Source: Thermomucor indicae-seudaticae (taxonomy: Eukaryota; Mucoromycota; Mucoromycetes; Mucorales; Lichtheimiaceae). Taken from it: a stretch of 64,000 nucleotides of DNA. Under the pieces are notes generated by a model that saw only the letters and a list, made by a program, of their open reading frames with translations, did no database searches and was not told where the DNA came from. The position numbers were made by a program, and so were the translations under genes. Location of the stretch: contig JSYX01000108.1 of the NCBI GenBank assembly GCA_000787465.1, positions 1 through 64,000 of the forward strand, given 5' to 3'. Shown piece after piece: positions 1-10,758 of the stretch; position 1 is the stretch's first letter; each line of letters opens with the position of its first letter.

Positions 1-790
1 GCTGCTCGAGGTGTATTTTGCGTTGACTGAAAGCCAAGTTTCAGCGGAATGTAAGCAAACATATTCTTCATCCAACGTAAATCATGTACTGACTAGCCGT
101 AAAACTCGTCTCATCTTAGCGCAAATTTGGTTTACAGCTAATGCAAAATATACCTTAAAGTAGCGCAAAAGTCCAATCAATAAACAGTGCATATCGGAGA
201 AGTGAATTAAGCCGGCTTACAAAGAACGGCTCACCTGTTTTCAATCAACCTTGTCGTCACTCTTCCAAATGACTTGTTGTCCAATGGATTTACGTTGTTG
301 TTATGTTAGCAGTACGTGCCAGGGGGAGGAAGAATAAAACAGCAAAGGAAACCTTATAAGCAGATGTTCGCTTTGGGACATGTATCTGGCGACCTATAAC
401 GGGCGGGTCAATACCGATACCGAACCGAAGAACAGGGCGATTGAAATCGGTGAATAAGATTTCCCGCTTATTTCCGGTCGTAACAATTTTTTTCCATGTG
501 GCAATAACAAAAGGAGCAACGCGATAGACGCGTGCCATTAACGCCATCAGCATGGCAACAATAATATCTTTCGAACAGGTTTGTTCCATAAACGGGATGA
601 TGCCTGTCGTCACTCATTTCTTTCTCTCTTTTGGGGTGAGAAAAGATCTGAAGAAAAAATAACGTTGGCCGCATTGTACCACCTTAACTCGCGTGTTCGC
701 ACTGCCTTCTATGTCATGGCTGTCGTTTAAATAAATAAAAGGAACACCATTCTCCTTTTTCTGTAAATCTTTCTCTCATTTCTTTACGAA
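1..790. other. No confident gene; weak minus-strand ORF
   Basis: I see no recognisable gene here. A minus-strand reading frame covers about 290-613, with possible internal ATG starts, and encodes a short protein with a hydrophobic N-terminal stretch, but it matches no family I know. A second minus-strand frame overlaps it at 468-674. Either could be an exon of a gene running off the left edge. The last 100 bases are the likely promoter and 5' leader of the gene starting at 791. Confidence 0.3.
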
Positions 791-1447
791 ATGCGCGAAA
801 AGAACTCTTCCAAACGACCTCCTCTTCGTTTGAAGGAAATCCTTTGTCATTCGAACCGCAGAAGCAAGGATGAAGAACTCGTTATATCCCCGCCATTGAT
901 GACTGACAATTTCTATTCACTTGTTTCGCCCATGGATAATTACTACTACGACAAGAAGCCTGTATTGAACTCGGTCCCACCTCGTGTCAGCAGTATGCCA
1001 AGATCCGTGGTCCCTCGACCACCTCCTGTCGAACCACAGCAACAACAACAACAACAACAACAAAACGATACGAAAACACCTGCTAAACGACCTTCTCGAA
1101 TTCCACGACCATGTTCTCGACGGCACTCGGTTGCCGCGTCCCGGTCAACATTACCAGCTGATGTTCCTCCTCCGCCACCGCCACCTCTCCCTAATACGTA
1201 CGAGCAAAAAAGGCGCCGCCGTCAATCTCGTGCAGCTGACGCTGTCGCCGCCATGCCGATGCCGCACCTTGTGCTCCAGAAAAGCAAATCAACACCGCTC
1301 AGAGTAAAGACCTATAACGTTCACCCCAACAGAGAAGCAGAGCTTGAGCGTCAGCGCAAACAGCGAGAACTCGAAGAACTTATTGCTGGTGGACGTCGTG
1401 GAAGCACCCTCAAACTGACTCTGACCCCTCGAGTGTTGTCGTCGTAA
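791..1447 (+). CDS. Hypothetical Pro/Gln-rich basic protein
   Basis: Single-exon open frame of 218 codons from ATG 791 to TAA 1445-1447; family not recognised. The protein is low in complexity. It has an N-terminal basic stretch, a run of nine glutamines near residue 83, a polyproline stretch near residue 128 and a basic, helical C-terminus rich in R, E and L. The last 15 residues (GGRRGSTLKLTLTPR) look like a short linear motif rather than a fold. It is convergent with GUF1, with about 300 bp between the two stop codons. It could be a regulatory adaptor; nothing in the sequence gives a function. Coding potential is supported by the open length and by proline and arginine codon use across the frame. 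Confidence 0.55.
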   Translation: MREKNSSKRPPLRLKEILCHSNRRSKDEELVISPPLMTDNFYSLVSPMDNYYYDKKPVLNSVPPRVSSMPRSVVPRPPPVEPQQQQQQQQQNDTKTPAKRPSRIPRPCSRRHSVAASRSTLPADVPPPPPPPLPNTYEQKRRRRQSRAADAVAAMPMPHLVLQKSKSTPLRVKTYNVHPNREAELERQRKQRELEELIAGGRRGSTLKLTLTPRVLSS

Positions 1448-1747
1448 ACGTCTGTGTGCTGCGGAGTTCGTCCTCCCTTTGGTCCCATCACAGCAGCTAT
1501 CCTCCATTACATTACATACAACAAGCGTATAATATCATCGGTTACTTGTCTCATATGCCCTTTACTTATGCACCATGTAATGATAGCTTATCACATACCT
1601 GCAACTAGTATTGTATAAATTTTGTATCCATTATTGTATTATCCCTTTGTATGCACTCCGCCTAATTGACAATTTGACAATTTTCCAATAACAATTAAGT
1701 ACTCGTGACACAGACCAGGCCAGAAGATTTACTCAAAATGCGAGATG

Positions 1748-4700
1748 CTATGATGATGCTCTCTTGTCCAGAAAATCATAGAACGCTTTCTGTGGTAACT
1801 CGACGTTGCCTAAATGGAAAATTTAGATTTAGGAGAAACGGGCCAACTTTCCTCTCGTATTACCAATCATCTTCATTCGCTTTTTGCCTTCTTTTTGCTT
1901 CTGTAGTAACTTCATCTTACGAGACACATCACCGCCATACTAAAGGTCGCAACGCTTTAGTATGCTTCGGACCTTCTTATCTATCCACACGACTTACGCA
2001 TTTTGCCGTGACATTTTTACGCAAAGGGGAAATGCTAACAACAGTATAATGTCGTCAGTCTAGCTAGTTCTCTGTGCTCCTGAAAGGTCCAACTTACGTC
2101 TCTCTAGCTACTATCTTGGAGCCAATCGCCGTTTGAATCACAATCTCAAATAACTGCCTTTGGATCACATTCTTTAAACGCTTGACCCAATCACGGCCCA
2201 CTTGCTCCACCTGAGAACGGTGGAGAATGATCGACAGAGCATCCACTGGTTTGTGGTTTAGCAATACCGTCATCTAAGGAGGAGAGAAAGTTATCAGTAT
2301 CAGGTTCCCACAGCTAGCCCTGACCTTACAGCTTTTCTCACCTTTGTTAAATCGCTTTCTTGATATCCAGCATCCTCATAATCAAAGGTAGCATAACCAG
2401 ATGATCGACTCTTGAGCTCATCATAAAAGTCGGTGACGATTTCGGCCAATGGCATAATGTACTTCATCATCACACGTGTATCATCCACGAACACATACTC
2501 TTTTTGCTCGCCTCTTCGGCTCTATCCACGTTTCAGACTAAGATATCGATATACTAGGAAGGATCATCATCATATACTTACACCGCATAACTCAATCATT
2601 TTTCCCATGTACTCCTGAATTGAGCCAGATATGTTAAACTTCCATGGATATTTACCTGCCTACTCTTTTTGAATAGTCACCTCTGGGAAAATCAATGTGG
2701 CCAGTACCATTGGTTCTTCTAATCTAGCCACTTTGAACGCCCGTTCATCAGAGTCCGGGAATTCCGAGGGATTGCGAATGATTTTAGTCGTTCCATTTCG
2801 ATAGACAACTTTGGGTAATGTTATCGACTGATAGCTTCCTTAAAGGACCTATGCATCATATACTTACCGCGATATGGAACAGTTGGCTGAGTGACAATGA
2901 TATTAGCGTCATATTCCTAAAAATTCACTAGACTTAGCAGATATTCCGCAAAAGATCAATCCTTGGCAGAAGGTCTACACACGTTTTCCAGTCGTTGGCG
3001 GAAAACATCCATATGTAATGTTCCCAAAAAACCAAGGCGCCAGCCTTGTCCTAGAGCATTACTTTTTTTTAGATGAAGTATTAACACCCGTATCCGTTGC
3101 AGAATAATTAAAGGCTCAAACCTTGTTTCCTTGTGTACACTGACACTAGCATCATTCAATGTCAATTTCGTAATAGACTCGTCAAGTCGATGAAAATCAT
3201 TCGTGTCCACGGGAAAGATGCCTGCAAAGACCATGGACTGCGCAGGTTGGAAGCCAGGAAGTACTTCGACGTTTTGCCCAACGTGGTGAAACGTGTCGCC
3301 TACATGGGCTTCTGAAGCTGTTTTCATTCCACAAACAATGTATCCGACCTGACCAGCATGGCTATCGTCCCCAACTTAGTTTTCCCTTTGACCACCTTGA
3401 TCTAACCAACCACTTACAGATATCCTGTCGGAACTTGCTCTGGATGCATGATACCGATCTAATAACGACTGGATCAGCATTTGTATGCAAGAGAAACAAA
3501 AGAAAGCCACATGTACTTCTGTCACTTCGTATTTCTCTTTCGAGTGTGCGGATGTTATTTTGTCCCCTGGTGATCCATCAGCAATTTGCCCCCATGCTCG
3601 TCTGTCCAGTAACTAACCTTTGCGAATGACTCCATCGACAACACCCACCATGCAAACAACACCGACATACTGGTCGTACCACGAGTCAAATAAGAGGGCT
3701 CTAAACGGCTTATCCTTGGATCCCGGAGGGCTATAGAGAGCAGCCATTGGTCAACGAGGAAACAGTGATTGAAGCAGACGCTTACTTCTCCTTGTATTGA
3801 AGCTTACCAAGGTATATTCTCGATTACAGTAGGTAATACAGATTCTACGTTTAACCCGGTTTTTGCTGAAATCTGAAAACCTCGTAAGGAACTCTTAAGT
3901 TTAGTCAACCATTGTAGAAGTGATTACCTGGAGTATGGACGACGTGTCCATTTCAAAAGCACTTTCTATTTGTTGTTTGACTCTTTCAGGTTCTGCGCCG
4001 GGCAGATCGACCTACAGAGGAAGACGCCGATAAGGTCCAACTAAGTAGCTGCTTGTTAATGAACTTTAAAGCACGACGGTACTTTGTTGAGAATAGGTAT
4101 AATGCGGAGCCCTTCTCCAAAAGCAAGATAGAAATTTGCAACAGTCTGGGCTTGGATCCCTTGGGCCGCGTCGACCAGAAGCAGTGTGCCCTGACATGCA
4201 GCTAGCGAACGCGAAACTTCATAACTGAAATCGACATGTCCCTAGAAATATAGTGCTACAAGTAAGCATGCGTTATACGCCTGCGTATTTTGGTCACCAA
4301 CCGGTGTGTCGATCAGATTCAGCAAGTAGTCTTTGCCCTTGTACTTGTAAAACATGGACACAGTCTAAGACTGCAAATATCAGACGATTGCGCTATGACA
4401 GCTACCGGGCAAACGTCATGTACCTGTGCTTTGACGGTAATACCTCGTTCACGCTCCACTTTAAGCTTGTCAAGGACTTGTTTATTAGATCCTCGTGCAG
4501 ATATCGTATTCGTGAGCTCCAAGAGTCTGTAGATGGAGGTAAATAAATGGGTACGGCTTGTTTGCTCAAGTCGCGCTCTAACCTGTCCGCCAAGGTACTT
4601 TTGCCATGGTCTGTCCGTATGTCAGCAACACTAGGGAGAAAACTCAAAGCAACTGCAAAAAAGCAACTTGCCAATATGCGCAATTATGCTGAAATTCCGA

Positions 4701-4930
4701 ATGTTTTCTGCGGGGAATGCCGACATGTCAATGTCCTTTGCCGGATCGGCTGCTTTCAATTTCTAAACATGCCAAACTTTAAGAAAAGTTCCAGACTTTT
4801 GCTTGGTACAATTCAATAGTACCTCCGTTGTTTTAATAGAATAACATTTTGCTTGATGTAGACAAACTCTCGGTGAATGCCATTTAAAATTTAACAGAGG
4901 ACGAACTCGAATAAATCGAGCAAACACCAT
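1748..4930 (-). CDS. GUF1: Mitochondrial translation factor GUF1 (LepA/EF4 family GTPase)
   Basis: Split gene for the mitochondrial homologue of LepA/EF4, a GTPase that acts on ribosomes during organellar translation. The start at 4930 gives an arginine-rich, acid-free leader ([19 protein letters not shown]) typical of matrix import. The G motifs then appear in order on successive exons: AHIDHGKST (P-loop), [11 protein letters not shown] (switch I), [21 protein letters not shown] and ISAKTG. The middle exon near 2956-3327 carries the LepA signature [17 protein letters not shown]. The C-terminal exons give [23 protein letters not shown] and the last residues [11 protein letters not shown] before TAG at 1748-1750. 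The HID/HGKST codons are joined by a GC-AG intron (4611-4671). The gene lies downstream of SEC61 on the same strand. A longer N-terminus from upstream ATGs is possible. Identity is very sure; some central exon borders are approximate. Confidence 0.94.
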
Positions 4931-5181
4931 GACAATCGCCAGCAAGGTCCAGAGCAAAGGGAATTTCCATTTTCGTAAAAGTGTGACCACCCGCATTGCT
5001 GGGTCCGTCTTCAGGGTCTTCAGCCAGGAACAGTCTTCCGTTACCTTCACGCTGCTTTGTTGCAAGTTAACATTATCGCAATTTTATTAGTAATTGAATT
5101 CGGACTATATATAATGTGATGGTCTGCTATCTTAGCATCCATTGAAATAAAGAAACATGGTCGTTTTATGTGCCAAAACGC

Positions 5182-6874
5182 TTATTGCGACGCCATCATA
5201 TTCTCCAGACTCATACCGCTTTCCATCTGCTCTTTCACAAACATCTCAAAGTACTAAAACAAATGCATCAGTAACCTTTCGGCGACAGCATATAGCTTCC
5301 AACGTTTTAATCCGTACCTGGAAGATAATCGTAACGCACAAGAGAATACCAGTACCTGAGCCAATAGCTCCAAGCATGTCAGCCAGCACCGAAATAGCAC
5401 CCAAGCAAGCACCGCCAAAAGAAGCAGCAACAGGAATTACTCGCTTCAATTCCTTGTACATGGACGAGTCACGGTAGCCAACAATAACCAGCTGCTGGTC
5501 CTTCAACTGCCGTGCGACATCGCGAGCCGAAGAGCCGGAAACCTCAATCCAAGTCTTGGACAAAAGAGCACAGACAGTAAGCATAATGGTGATGTAGACA
5601 ACGGTGTGAAGGGGATCCAAGAGAGCTTCCATGATACTACGAGGAGGTGACAAGTAATAGGCAATGCCACTCTTGGCAAACAGTTGTGCCGAGCCTTCCA
5701 GGGGCTCCCAGACACCCAGGAAGCGGACAAACACGTTCGATCCAAAACGCTTGTAGAGCATCTGCGAGATCATGAAGATGTTGGACATCATTGTCGACTG
5801 AAGCATAATGGGCATGTTGGAGGTGTAAAACAGTTTGATAGGGTAGCTGCCACGCTGAGCACGGACGCGGTTCGACTTGACAGGTAGCTCGACACGGAAA
5901 CCTTGCAGATAAATGACCAAGCCAAAAATCACGGCAGTACTGATGAGGTTCATGACATTAGGCAAGTTGGTGCGATAAAATGCTTCCTTCAAAGCGCGAG
6001 TTTTGTCCTTTCGGCTGGCGAGCAAGGAGAACAGCGCAACCAAAGCACCCTCGTATTCATCACCGCGACCAAGGTTGACAGTGGTGGGTGACAGAGCCTT
6101 CCAGAAGATAGTCTCGCAAATGTTGGTAGCGATGAACAGGTTGATGCCGGAGCCAAGACCGTAACCCTTCTGAAGCAGTTCATCCAGTAGCATCGTAATC
6201 ATCGACGCCACAACCAATTGAACAATAAGGAGCAGACAAACACCTGCACCGATTTCTTTGGGGCTGCCGTAGAGACCCGTCAGCACAGACACGGTGGCGT
6301 GACCGAAAGCGATGATCATGGCAAACACTAGAGCATAATTATTGTTTGTCTACTTTAGCATGACTGTTATTTGTCTCGAGCTAGTAGTGTACGTTAACTC
6401 ACACTTCTGAGCACCACTGAATAAAGCCCGGTCTTCTTTTAAACTGTAATCCACTTCGAGGATATTGGCACCAGACAAAAGCTGCATGATCATTCCGGAC
6501 GTCACAATGGGTGTTATACCAAGTTCCATCAATGTACCGCGGTTCGAAGCTAGGATAACGCGCATCCAGAACAATGGGTCCGACGAGTCAGAAGAGACGA
6601 TACCATACAAGGGTACTTGCGACATGACGAGGAAAATGAACAAGGTAACGGCTGTCCACATGACCTTTTGGTTGAAAGGTACCTAATGGAACAGTGTCGC
6701 CTTCAACAACGGCTGTTTTTAGTGCATCCAGACAGGGACAAACCTTGCGATCCGGAGTAGCGATCTCGGGCAACACGGCCATGAACGGCCTAATGAGATG
6801 AAGGACCCTGACTAAAGAGACATGTCAAAGGCAAACCTTGAAGTTAACGGTGACAATTGCGACATACAACCCAT
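5182..6874 (-). CDS. SEC61: Protein transport protein SEC61 subunit alpha (ER translocon)
   Basis: Pore-forming subunit of the ER translocon, which passes nascent proteins across or into the ER membrane. The reading frame follows eukaryotic Sec61 alpha along its whole length: [117 protein letters not shown] and [11 protein letters not shown]. The final exon gives YFEMFVKEQ and ends at TAA 5182-5184. Ten hydrophobic segments are expected and visible. The coding start is a 7-nt exon (ATG GGT T, 6868-6874) followed by a GTATGT donor; splicing yields [12 protein letters not shown], which fits the conserved N-terminus. Four introns can be read. The next gene on this strand, GUF1, starts about 250 bp beyond the stop. 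Confidence 0.97.
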
Positions 6875-7374
6875 TTCGTAGATTGATCGAGGTTGGTTTG
6901 GGCTCGATCTAGATGTTGGGGCAAGCCTCCAGTCGCACCATTATCCAGCGCGTCGCCTATTTTTCTTCCTCCGGCAATTGTGTGACCAATCAGAAGTGTC
7001 CAAGTGATTAACCACCGGAGAGGATGTCTCCAGCCAAAAAAAAGTTCCACGGGGAGCACTGGATATCTTCTGGAAGCCTATGTTCAAGGGGCAAAAATAT
7101 CTGCAAGAAACTTGCATTGCATTGCATTGTAGTCTTGTCTATTTTTACTCTAGCCAGGTTACGGCCGTTTCAGGGGGAAGAGGAAAAGATTCTAAATGTT
7201 ATATTGCAACAGTTTTTATACTCTTCACAACTCTGAATCAACAAAATACTCCTCTCACCAGATTATGGATGAGAAGATTTAAATATGAAGGTTATGAAGA
7301 CAGATGATGGAAAGAACGAGGTGGAAGAACAACAAAGGGGAGGCGAAAGAGAAGTAAAAACACGATAACCCGAT
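6875..7374. other. Intergenic, SEC61 promoter side
   Basis: About 500 bp between the chitin deacetylase stop and the SEC61 start, both on the minus strand. It must hold the 3' end of the former and the promoter and leader of the latter. Short plus-strand open frames at 7024-7307 have no protein-like composition. No RNA gene or repeat is seen. Confidence 0.5.
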
Positions 7375-8749
7375 TTAGGCAAAGAGCAGAACACCAAAGA
7401 GAGCTGCAATGAACAAAGGACCGTTGAAAGTAACGGAGGCAGCAGATGACTCAGAACCAGCTGAAGCGGCAGGGCTAACACCAGAGCCAGTGGCAGTCGA
7501 GGCGTTTTGGTTTACGGCTTGATCAAAGGTAGGGTAGGTGATGCTCTTTTCGACGTAAGGGTTCGAGATATTCATACAGGTTGCGACATCCAAGATGTGG
7601 TTGAATGCTCCCTTGAGACCACTGTAGTGCTGCATGGCCATGCTCATGGTCATGTTGTTGATTTCATGAGACAGAATAATGGCACCGCTCTTGGCAAAAG
7701 TACCGTTCTTGCCCATGTTGATGAAGTTCTGGTAGTTCTGGTCGACGGTTTGGGTGGTAATACCCGGAACAGTGTTGGCAGCCCAGTCATCAGTATCAAT
7801 GTTCCAGAGGATAGCAGTCAGGTTCAGCTGGGTGGCGATCCAACGCACACGGTCATCCAAGTCACCTTGGGCCTAAAAGAAGACAAAGGCAAAGGTCAGA
7901 CTCATTGTGTGCTTGAGACAGGTTTCAGATCTTTTTCTTCTTTGAAACTTACAGGACGCCAGTAGAGAGGAGTCAGACCGGTCACGAACTTGATGGCTTT
8001 TATGCTATAGTACAGTTCGGCAAGGACTTCCTGGTTGGTCAAGGTAGTCATAAGCTGGTGAGACCACGTGTGGCCAGCAATGTGGTGACCATCCTTGACA
8101 CCACGCAGGGCACCGTAAGGCCAAGCGATGACATTAGAACCAATGTAGAACATGGATGCCTTTTGATTGTTCTGCTGAAGGAAATCGTAGAATGCATTGT
8201 GGGAGCAGTTGGGACCATCATCGAAGGTCTAATAACGAAAAAGAGCGATCTTAGCAACAAAATTTGTGTTAATTAAGAGGGACATGGACCTACCAAACCG
8301 AGAGTTTCAGGCTCAGGGCAATGGGAAATGTCAGCGTAAACGCCTGGAATCTTGGGCGTCATACAACCTGTAGCAGACCACCAGCAGTCGGGATCATTGG
8401 CGGTGTCGTAACCAGACATGTCCAGGCCACCTGCAGCGGTCTTCTTGCGGGGCTGGATTTGAGGAGCCTTGGTCCAGTCGATGGAGTTGTACAGATCGGT
8501 GAACTCCTTGCTGGTGTTCATACCGTTGCCGGTAGCGACCTCCCAGACGGTGGGCCACTGGGTCTTGTCGATGGTAAACTGAGAGTTATACCACTGGCAT
8601 TCAGTGTTCACGTCATAGGAAGTCGTCTGAGGAATATTCGGGACAGTAATCTTGGTGGGATCGGTGTTGCTCGTGTAGTTGGTTTTTACATCTGCCTGAA
8701 CGCCCAAAAAGGCGGTGGCAGCGGCGGTAAGGATAGCTGCTTTCCACAT
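7375..8749 (-). CDS. Chitin deacetylase (CE4 / NodB polysaccharide deacetylase), GPI-anchored
   Basis: Secreted metal-dependent enzyme that removes acetyl groups from cell-wall chitin to make chitosan, abundant in Mucorales walls. Three exons. The N-terminus (MWKAAILTAAATAFLGVQA) is a signal peptide. Segments SIDWTKAP, DPDCWW and CPEPETLGL match the Mucor rouxii enzyme. NodB motif 1 is TFDDGPNCSHNAF, motif 2 HTWSHQ, motif 4 NIDTDDW and motif 5 ILSHEINN. Motif 3 is unusual: the exon junction reads YWRP-AQGDLDDRVRW, where the family has RPPYGD. Several N-x-S/T sites are present. The C-terminus is Ser/Ala/Gly-rich and ends in a hydrophobic stretch, as for GPI attachment to the membrane or wall. 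A TATA element lies about 80 bp upstream of the ATG. Start chosen at the signal peptide, not the upstream in-frame ATG at 8818. Confidence 0.96.
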
Positions 8750-8827
8750 GATGATGCCAAGGACCGTAAAATGAAAGGAAAGGAAGGGAAGTGGGAAAAC
8801 CAGATGTTGGGCCGTCAAGGAATAGAC

Positions 8828-8836
8828 TATATATAA
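8828..8836 (-). promoter_or_regulatory. TATA box of chitin deacetylase gene
   Basis: TTATATATA on the minus strand, about 80 bp upstream of the ATG at 8749, at a normal distance for a core promoter with a short leader. No other TATA-like run is closer. Confidence 0.55.
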
Positions 8837-8849
8837 GCAAGACCCGGGG

Positions 8850-10758
8850 TTAACGGAAACCCATTTAGCGGCGAAAGAATAACTTGATTTGGTAAGTCTA
8901 AACGAGCCCCTTTGAAACTCAACATAAGCTTCTGGCCATTTGCGGTAAAACGATCTTCAGAACCTGTTGCAAATCAGCCTATCTGGGTATCGTGGGATCC
9001 GCGTCTTTTTAACTCAGGAAACCTGAAATTCTGTTGAGCACCAGGTTACTGCTGCAAATGGACTTACCAGGGTTGCTATCGCAGCCTCTATATTTAGTAA
9101 CTAACCTGCGAGCTCACCTTCCTTCTTTCTTCAACTTGTGCGTGACTCACGAAATAAGCGTGTTTAGGTCATGATCCTAGGCTACGGAATTTTTTTATTA
9201 CTGTCATTTATGATATAATTTTTCGTAGTCGCGGTGCATATTTGTTGCTCCCAAAGGTAAGCTTCTCTAGATGAGTTACTTTTAGCCGGCTGAGTGTGCA
9301 GAAAACTGAAGTTTTACTGCGATCAGCGGGCACATCCGCGAGAGCGTCTGGACAAGCTGCTGATTCGATGGTATGACCAGTTACACAAGACGATTTTCAA
9401 CTAATCGTCATGAACTGCAGGCACTTAATGGCGGCTGTTGATGAGAAGTGTCATTTTTCACCAGCAGGTGGTTACACTGGCCTTTGCACGGGGTTAAAGA
9501 AAACTACGAAGCAGAACTCTTTATATTGTACAGATGTCACGTTGTCGAACAAGCACAAAGAGGCGGTAAAACTAAAACCACGAGGTCGTATAGACGGACT
9601 GCAAAGCAAATATGAAAGCTATCTGATCTGTCTATAAAGGAAGTGCTCACAGCAAAACAAGCAGTACTGAACAGCATTAGACGTTCAGGCCGCTAAGGTC
9701 CGTAGCAAGATATATACATGACAAGGACGTAAAAAGATGTTGCCTGGTGTTCAAAGAAAGTGTGATATAGGAGAAAACCCGAGCTTCTTTATGGCCGACG
9801 TCAGAAGTCTTCGCGAGGCGTTGGAAGCTTTATGAAGCCGGCATTTCATATAGACAATGAAACGCTGTAATTAAGCAGAATGTTTTGGGACTTGCGCATT
9901 ACCCGAGAGATCATAAATGAAAAGCACAACTTATTCCTCATGCCTCATCTACCATACTGTAATCGCTTCGTGCTGTACGTTACATGCGCTAAAAGGAAGT
10001 CATTTGTTTCATTTGACTTAATGGCGACTTGGACATGGGCTTGTCTACAAACTATACACTATTGCCGTCATCTTAAAGACAGCAGTATTCAGTAGTTTTT
10101 TCTTCAGCATACGAGAGCACAAGTCCGGTTCAAAGTATGGATTATTGGGTTAGGCTATTCCCAACTCCTGATCGTAAGTGACGTAGGCATCCATACTTAT
10201 CCATTCAGGAACTAGCCAGGAGCATTACACAACATCCCTAGCTTTGCAAGAGATGGAAGATGCACACACACAGACATACCACTGAATATAGGACCGGCAG
10301 ACGGAAATGACCGCCTTAACACTAAGATCCTACGCGGAGCACGCTAAGATTCTGACGAAGCAGTGCTCTACATATGTAGATTGTATGGGTACCTCTCCTT
10401 ATTCTTTTAAGCAAAGCACTGCTCCCATTCTAGCGAGGGCTTTTCTAAATTCGTATATCCAGCATCAGCATGCTTTTTCAAGTGCTTATCTTTAAGGAGA
10501 TGACTTTGTCAAGGAACTGATGCATAGCCTCTTCAAGATGGCTTCAAATTGGCTTCCTTGTCTAATGGATAGTCTATTTCGTTTCTTTGCACGCTTGTTG
10601 GTCTCACACATTAGCCATGATTGGGCTTCTTTGTGTGCCAAATCATTTCCGAAAAGATCGTAAAGGGGGCTTTTATGCCATTGTTCTGACGTGGGACAAA
10701 GGACCAAAAAAAGAACCTGTGATTTCGGAAAAGACTTCCGTTTCTCCTGCAGTTTGTC
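8850..10758. other. Intergenic region between divergent genes
   Basis: About 1.9 kb between the chitin deacetylase and tricalbin start codons. I see no conserved protein, tRNA or repeat. Small open frames (9410-9637, 9880-10095, 10307-10495 plus; 10492-10995 minus) are short or overlap the start of the next gene and lack recognisable motifs. It probably holds both promoters. Confidence 0.5.

Noticed and set aside
917..1307. ORFs in other frames across the CAA repeat, including polyN and polyL runs
   Set aside because: Shadow frames of the polyglutamine tract in the gene at 791-1447.
1705..2049. Plus-strand ORF of 114 codons
   Set aside because: It lies over the last introns and exons of GUF1 on the minus strand, which explain the conservation; the plus-strand protein has no motifs.
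7000..7300. Short plus-strand ORFs as a small gene
   Set aside because: No motif, poor composition, and located in the SEC61 promoter region.
8321..8836. Plus-strand ORF of 171 codons
   Set aside because: Antisense of the first chitin deacetylase exon.
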